Shown here: positions 6,614 to 8,390 of the stretch, in pieces
Numbering within the stretch: position 1 is the stretch's first letter
Layout of the letters: the number at the start of each line of letters is the position of its first letter
NCBI GenBank assembly: GCA_964637655.1
Contig: CAZWUZ010000176.1
Span: forward strand, 64-8,453
DNA from: CAZWUZ01 sp964637655 [NCBI: uncultured bacterium]
GTDB taxonomy: Bacteria > DAOPZR01
DNA: 8,390 bases
Direction: 5' to 3'
Translations under genes and position numbers: made by a program
The notes under the pieces: model-generated
Database searches by the model: none
What the model saw: the letters and a program-made list of their open reading frames with translations, nothing else
What the model was told of the DNA's origin: nothing

Positions 6614-8296
6614 ATGGAATCAGAAGGGACCGACTTCGACAAAAAGTCATTGCGCGTGCTGACGCGGGCAAAGCCGGACTGGGACGCGTTGGCGTGTGAT
6701 TGTGTCTGCTTTGCCAACGGGCAGGGTGGCCGACTGCTTATTGGTATCGAGGATGATGTTGATGTTCCAGCACCTAATCAGAAAGTGTCAAGCGGCCTGG
6801 TGGATATTGTAAGCAAGCGTATTCGTGAATTGACGATCAATGTGCAGGTGCTCCCGCGTATCGTCACCGCGGAAAACGGCGGCCAATTCCTCGAATTGGT
6901 TATTGCGCGCGCGCCGGGCGTGGCCTCGACCAGCGATGGCAGATATTTTCTGCGCGTCAGCGACACCTGCCAGCCGATTCTCGGCGACGATGTGCTGCGG
7001 CTGGCGGATGAGCGACCGGGTTTTTCCTGGGAGTTGAGCACCTCATTGCGGGTATCGCCTGCGAAAGTCGAGGCGGCAAAACTCAAAGCGCTGGTGGCCG
7101 GGATCCGGACGTCTGACCGGGTCAAGGCTTCGGTGAAAGCAAAGACCAATGATGAACTCCTACGGCATTACGGGCTCGTTATCGGCGACTATTTGACCAA
7201 TCTTGGCATTCTCGTTGTTGGCAAGGCGTCAGACCGCGCCCGCTTGGGCACGGCGCCGGTAATCCAATTCCTGAAATACGATGAGGTCGGCAATAAGGTC
7301 AATAAGATGCAGTGGGACGATTATGAACTCTCCCCGCTTGAAATGCTTGATGCGGTGTGGCGTGAGGTTCCGGATTTTCGCGAGAGTTACGAACTTCCGG
7401 CCGGCATGTTTCGGCGCAGCATGCCGGCTTTCGACGAGAAAGTCATTCGCGAACTGCTGGTGAATGCGCTGGTGCACCGCCCGTATACCCAGCGCGGCGA
7501 TATTTTCTTCAACTTACATCCAGAACATCTCGAGGTGGTCAATCCCGGACGATTGCCGCTGGGAGTGACGCCGCGGAATATTCTGCGCGCCAGCCGGCGG
7601 CGCAATGATGGCTTGGCGCGTATATTCCACGATTTGCAACTTATGGAAAAAGAGGGCAGTGGTTTCGATCTGCTTTACGACCGGCTTTTGTCGTCCGGGC
7701 GGCCGGCACCGGTTTTATCGGAAGGCAGGGACCGGGTTTCGGTAACGATACAGCGGCGCATTATCCGGCCCGATGTTATTGGTTTACTTGCGCAGGCGGA
7801 CGGGGAATATCAACTGTCGCAACGGGAGAGAATCACGCTGGGCGTGCTCGCGATTGGCGATGGCTTGACAGCACGTGAACTGGCCCGGGAATTGGAGGCC
7901 GAATCGATAGAAGAAATGCGCTCCTGGATTGGACGCTTACCTGATTTCGGGCTGGTCGGGACCAGCGGCAAAACCCGGGGATTGCGCTATTTTGTGGCAC
8001 CGGAAGTATTGCGCAACACGGGAGTATTGCGACAGACAACGCTCCGGCGCATACCGCAGCATCGCTTGCTGGCATTGCTGCATGAGGACCTTTCCCGTTA
8101 CCCGAATTCTTCTTCATCGGAAATCAACCGCCGAATCGGTGCGGAGATTTCCGCCAAGACAGTGAAGCGCGCATTGGACGAACTGATAGGCGAAAAAAAG
8201 GTGATTTTTGCCGGCCAGAGACGCTGGCGGCGCTATCGGCTTGCCGACCAACCCCTATCGGACAAAAAGCCCGATAAAGCCGGAAAAAAACAATGA
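6614..8296 (+). CDS. AlbA_2/Schlafen-like domain plus GHKL-ATPase-like protein with winged-helix tail
   Basis: A 560-residue protein of the COG2865-type architecture, often annotated as ATP-binding protein or putative transcriptional regulator and often found inside Type I restriction loci. The N-terminal AlbA_2 (Schlafen-type, nucleic-acid-associated) domain covers about 1-130: ESEGTDFDKKSL, then CFANGQGGRLLIGIEDD (32-48) and YFLRVSDTCQPI. A linking region follows. A GHKL-like ATP-binding module lies about 275-380: N-box-like RELLVNALVHR (279-289), VNPGRLPLGV (309-318), and KEGSGFDLLYDRL (346-358). The C-terminal part about 400-545 appears to hold winged-helix segments (ITLGVLAIGDGLTARELARE; EINRRIGAEISAKTVKRALDEL) and ends in a Lys-rich tail. 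AAGGAG at 6598-6603 is ten bases before the ATG. Its role beside hsdMS is unproven: regulation of the system, a defence function of its own, or an antagonist are all possible. The stop codon abuts the direct repeats at the right edge. Confidence 0.85.
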   Translation: MESEGTDFDKKSLRVLTRAKPDWDALACDCVCFANGQGGRLLIGIEDDVDVPAPNQKVSSGLVDIVSKRIRELTINVQVLPRIVTAENGGQFLELVIARAPGVASTSDGRYFLRVSDTCQPILGDDVLRLADERPGFSWELSTSLRVSPAKVEAAKLKALVAGIRTSDRVKASVKAKTNDELLRHYGLVIGDYLTNLGILVVGKASDRARLGTAPVIQFLKYDEVGNKVNKMQWDDYELSPLEMLDAVWREVPDFRESYELPAGMFRRSMPAFDEKVIRELLVNALVHRPYTQRGDIFFNLHPEHLEVVNPGRLPLGVTPRNILRASRRRNDGLARIFHDLQLMEKEGSGFDLLYDRLLSSGRPAPVLSEGRDRVSVTIQRRIIRPDVIGLLAQADGEYQLSQRERITLGVLAIGDGLTARELARELEAESIEEMRSWIGRLPDFGLVGTSGKTRGLRYFVAPEVLRNTGVLRQTTLRRIPQHRLLALLHEDLSRYPNSSSSEINRRIGAEISAKTVKRALDELIGEKKVIFAGQRRWRRYRLADQPLSDKKPDKAGKKQ

Positions 8297-8298
8297 CA

Positions 8299-8390
8299 AA
8301 TGTCCTTTATGGTGTGTATTATACTGGAATAGCGGTAGATACATCTTCTCCCTTATCAGCCAATGTCCTTTATACCGGGCTGAAATGTCC
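8299..8390. repeat. Direct repeats, possible terminus of an insertion sequence running off the window
   Basis: The 12-base sequence AATGTCCTTTAT occurs at 8299-8310 and 8362-8373; a third copy begins at 8384 (AATGTCC) and is cut by the window edge. TATACTGG (8320-8327) and TATACCGG (8371-8378) are near-copies as well. The repeats start three bases after the stop codon at 8294-8296, in DNA poorer in GC than the gene. Multiple short repeats at an end are typical of some transposon families, for example the IS21 family and some integrase-type elements. No transposase is visible here, so the element is inferred. Operator sites for a downstream gene are the alternative. Confidence 0.55.

Noticed and set aside
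8299-8390. CRISPR array
   Set aside because: The repeats are only 12 bases long and spaced unevenly (63 then 22 bases), unlike CRISPR repeats.

Overview
The window reads as bacterial chromosome of fairly high GC: by hand count about 63% in sampled lines of the regulator gene and hsdM. All supported genes lie on the + strand. The style of the cytosolic PAS/histidine-kinase/receiver protein, the Xre-type regulator and the HsdMS proteins suggests a proteobacterium, but nothing here fixes a genus. The layout looks like the edge of a defence or accessory island entered from a signalling locus on the left.

Left part (1-2487): the last codons of an upstream reading frame overlap, by ATGA, a 649-residue soluble hybrid sensor kinase (two PAS domains, HisKA, HATPase, receiver). 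A well-formed sigma70-type promoter overlaps the kinase stop codon and drives a small gene for a coiled-coil plus helix-turn-helix protein. Next comes a 133-base gap with a nested inverted repeat.

Middle (2621-6529): an AT-rich gene (about 43% GC) encodes an orphan protein with N-terminal helices and a C-terminal four-cysteine zinc ribbon. It is followed by a promoter with a perfect TATAAT box and by the modification (hsdM) and specificity (hsdS) genes of a Type I restriction-modification system. HsdM is unusually long because extra helical sequence sits between its catalytic domain and its conserved C-terminus. hsdS shows the expected two target-recognition domains separated by conserved repeats, with a clear base-composition mosaic.

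Right part (6530-8390): behind its own extended -10 promoter lies a gene for an AlbA_2/Schlafen-like plus GHKL-ATPase-like protein with a probable C-terminal winged helix, a type often found inside Type I loci. Its stop codon is followed at once by AT-rich DNA with two exact 12-base direct repeats and a third, cut-off copy, possibly the end of an insertion sequence. No hsdR (motor/nuclease subunit) is present; it may lie downstream, may be displaced by the element, or may be missing.

The likely working picture is a Type I modification module (HsdM + HsdS) with regulatory or accessory proteins around it. The zinc-ribbon gene and the HsdM insert are the least explained parts. I saw no RNA gene, CRISPR array or convincing intrinsic terminator.
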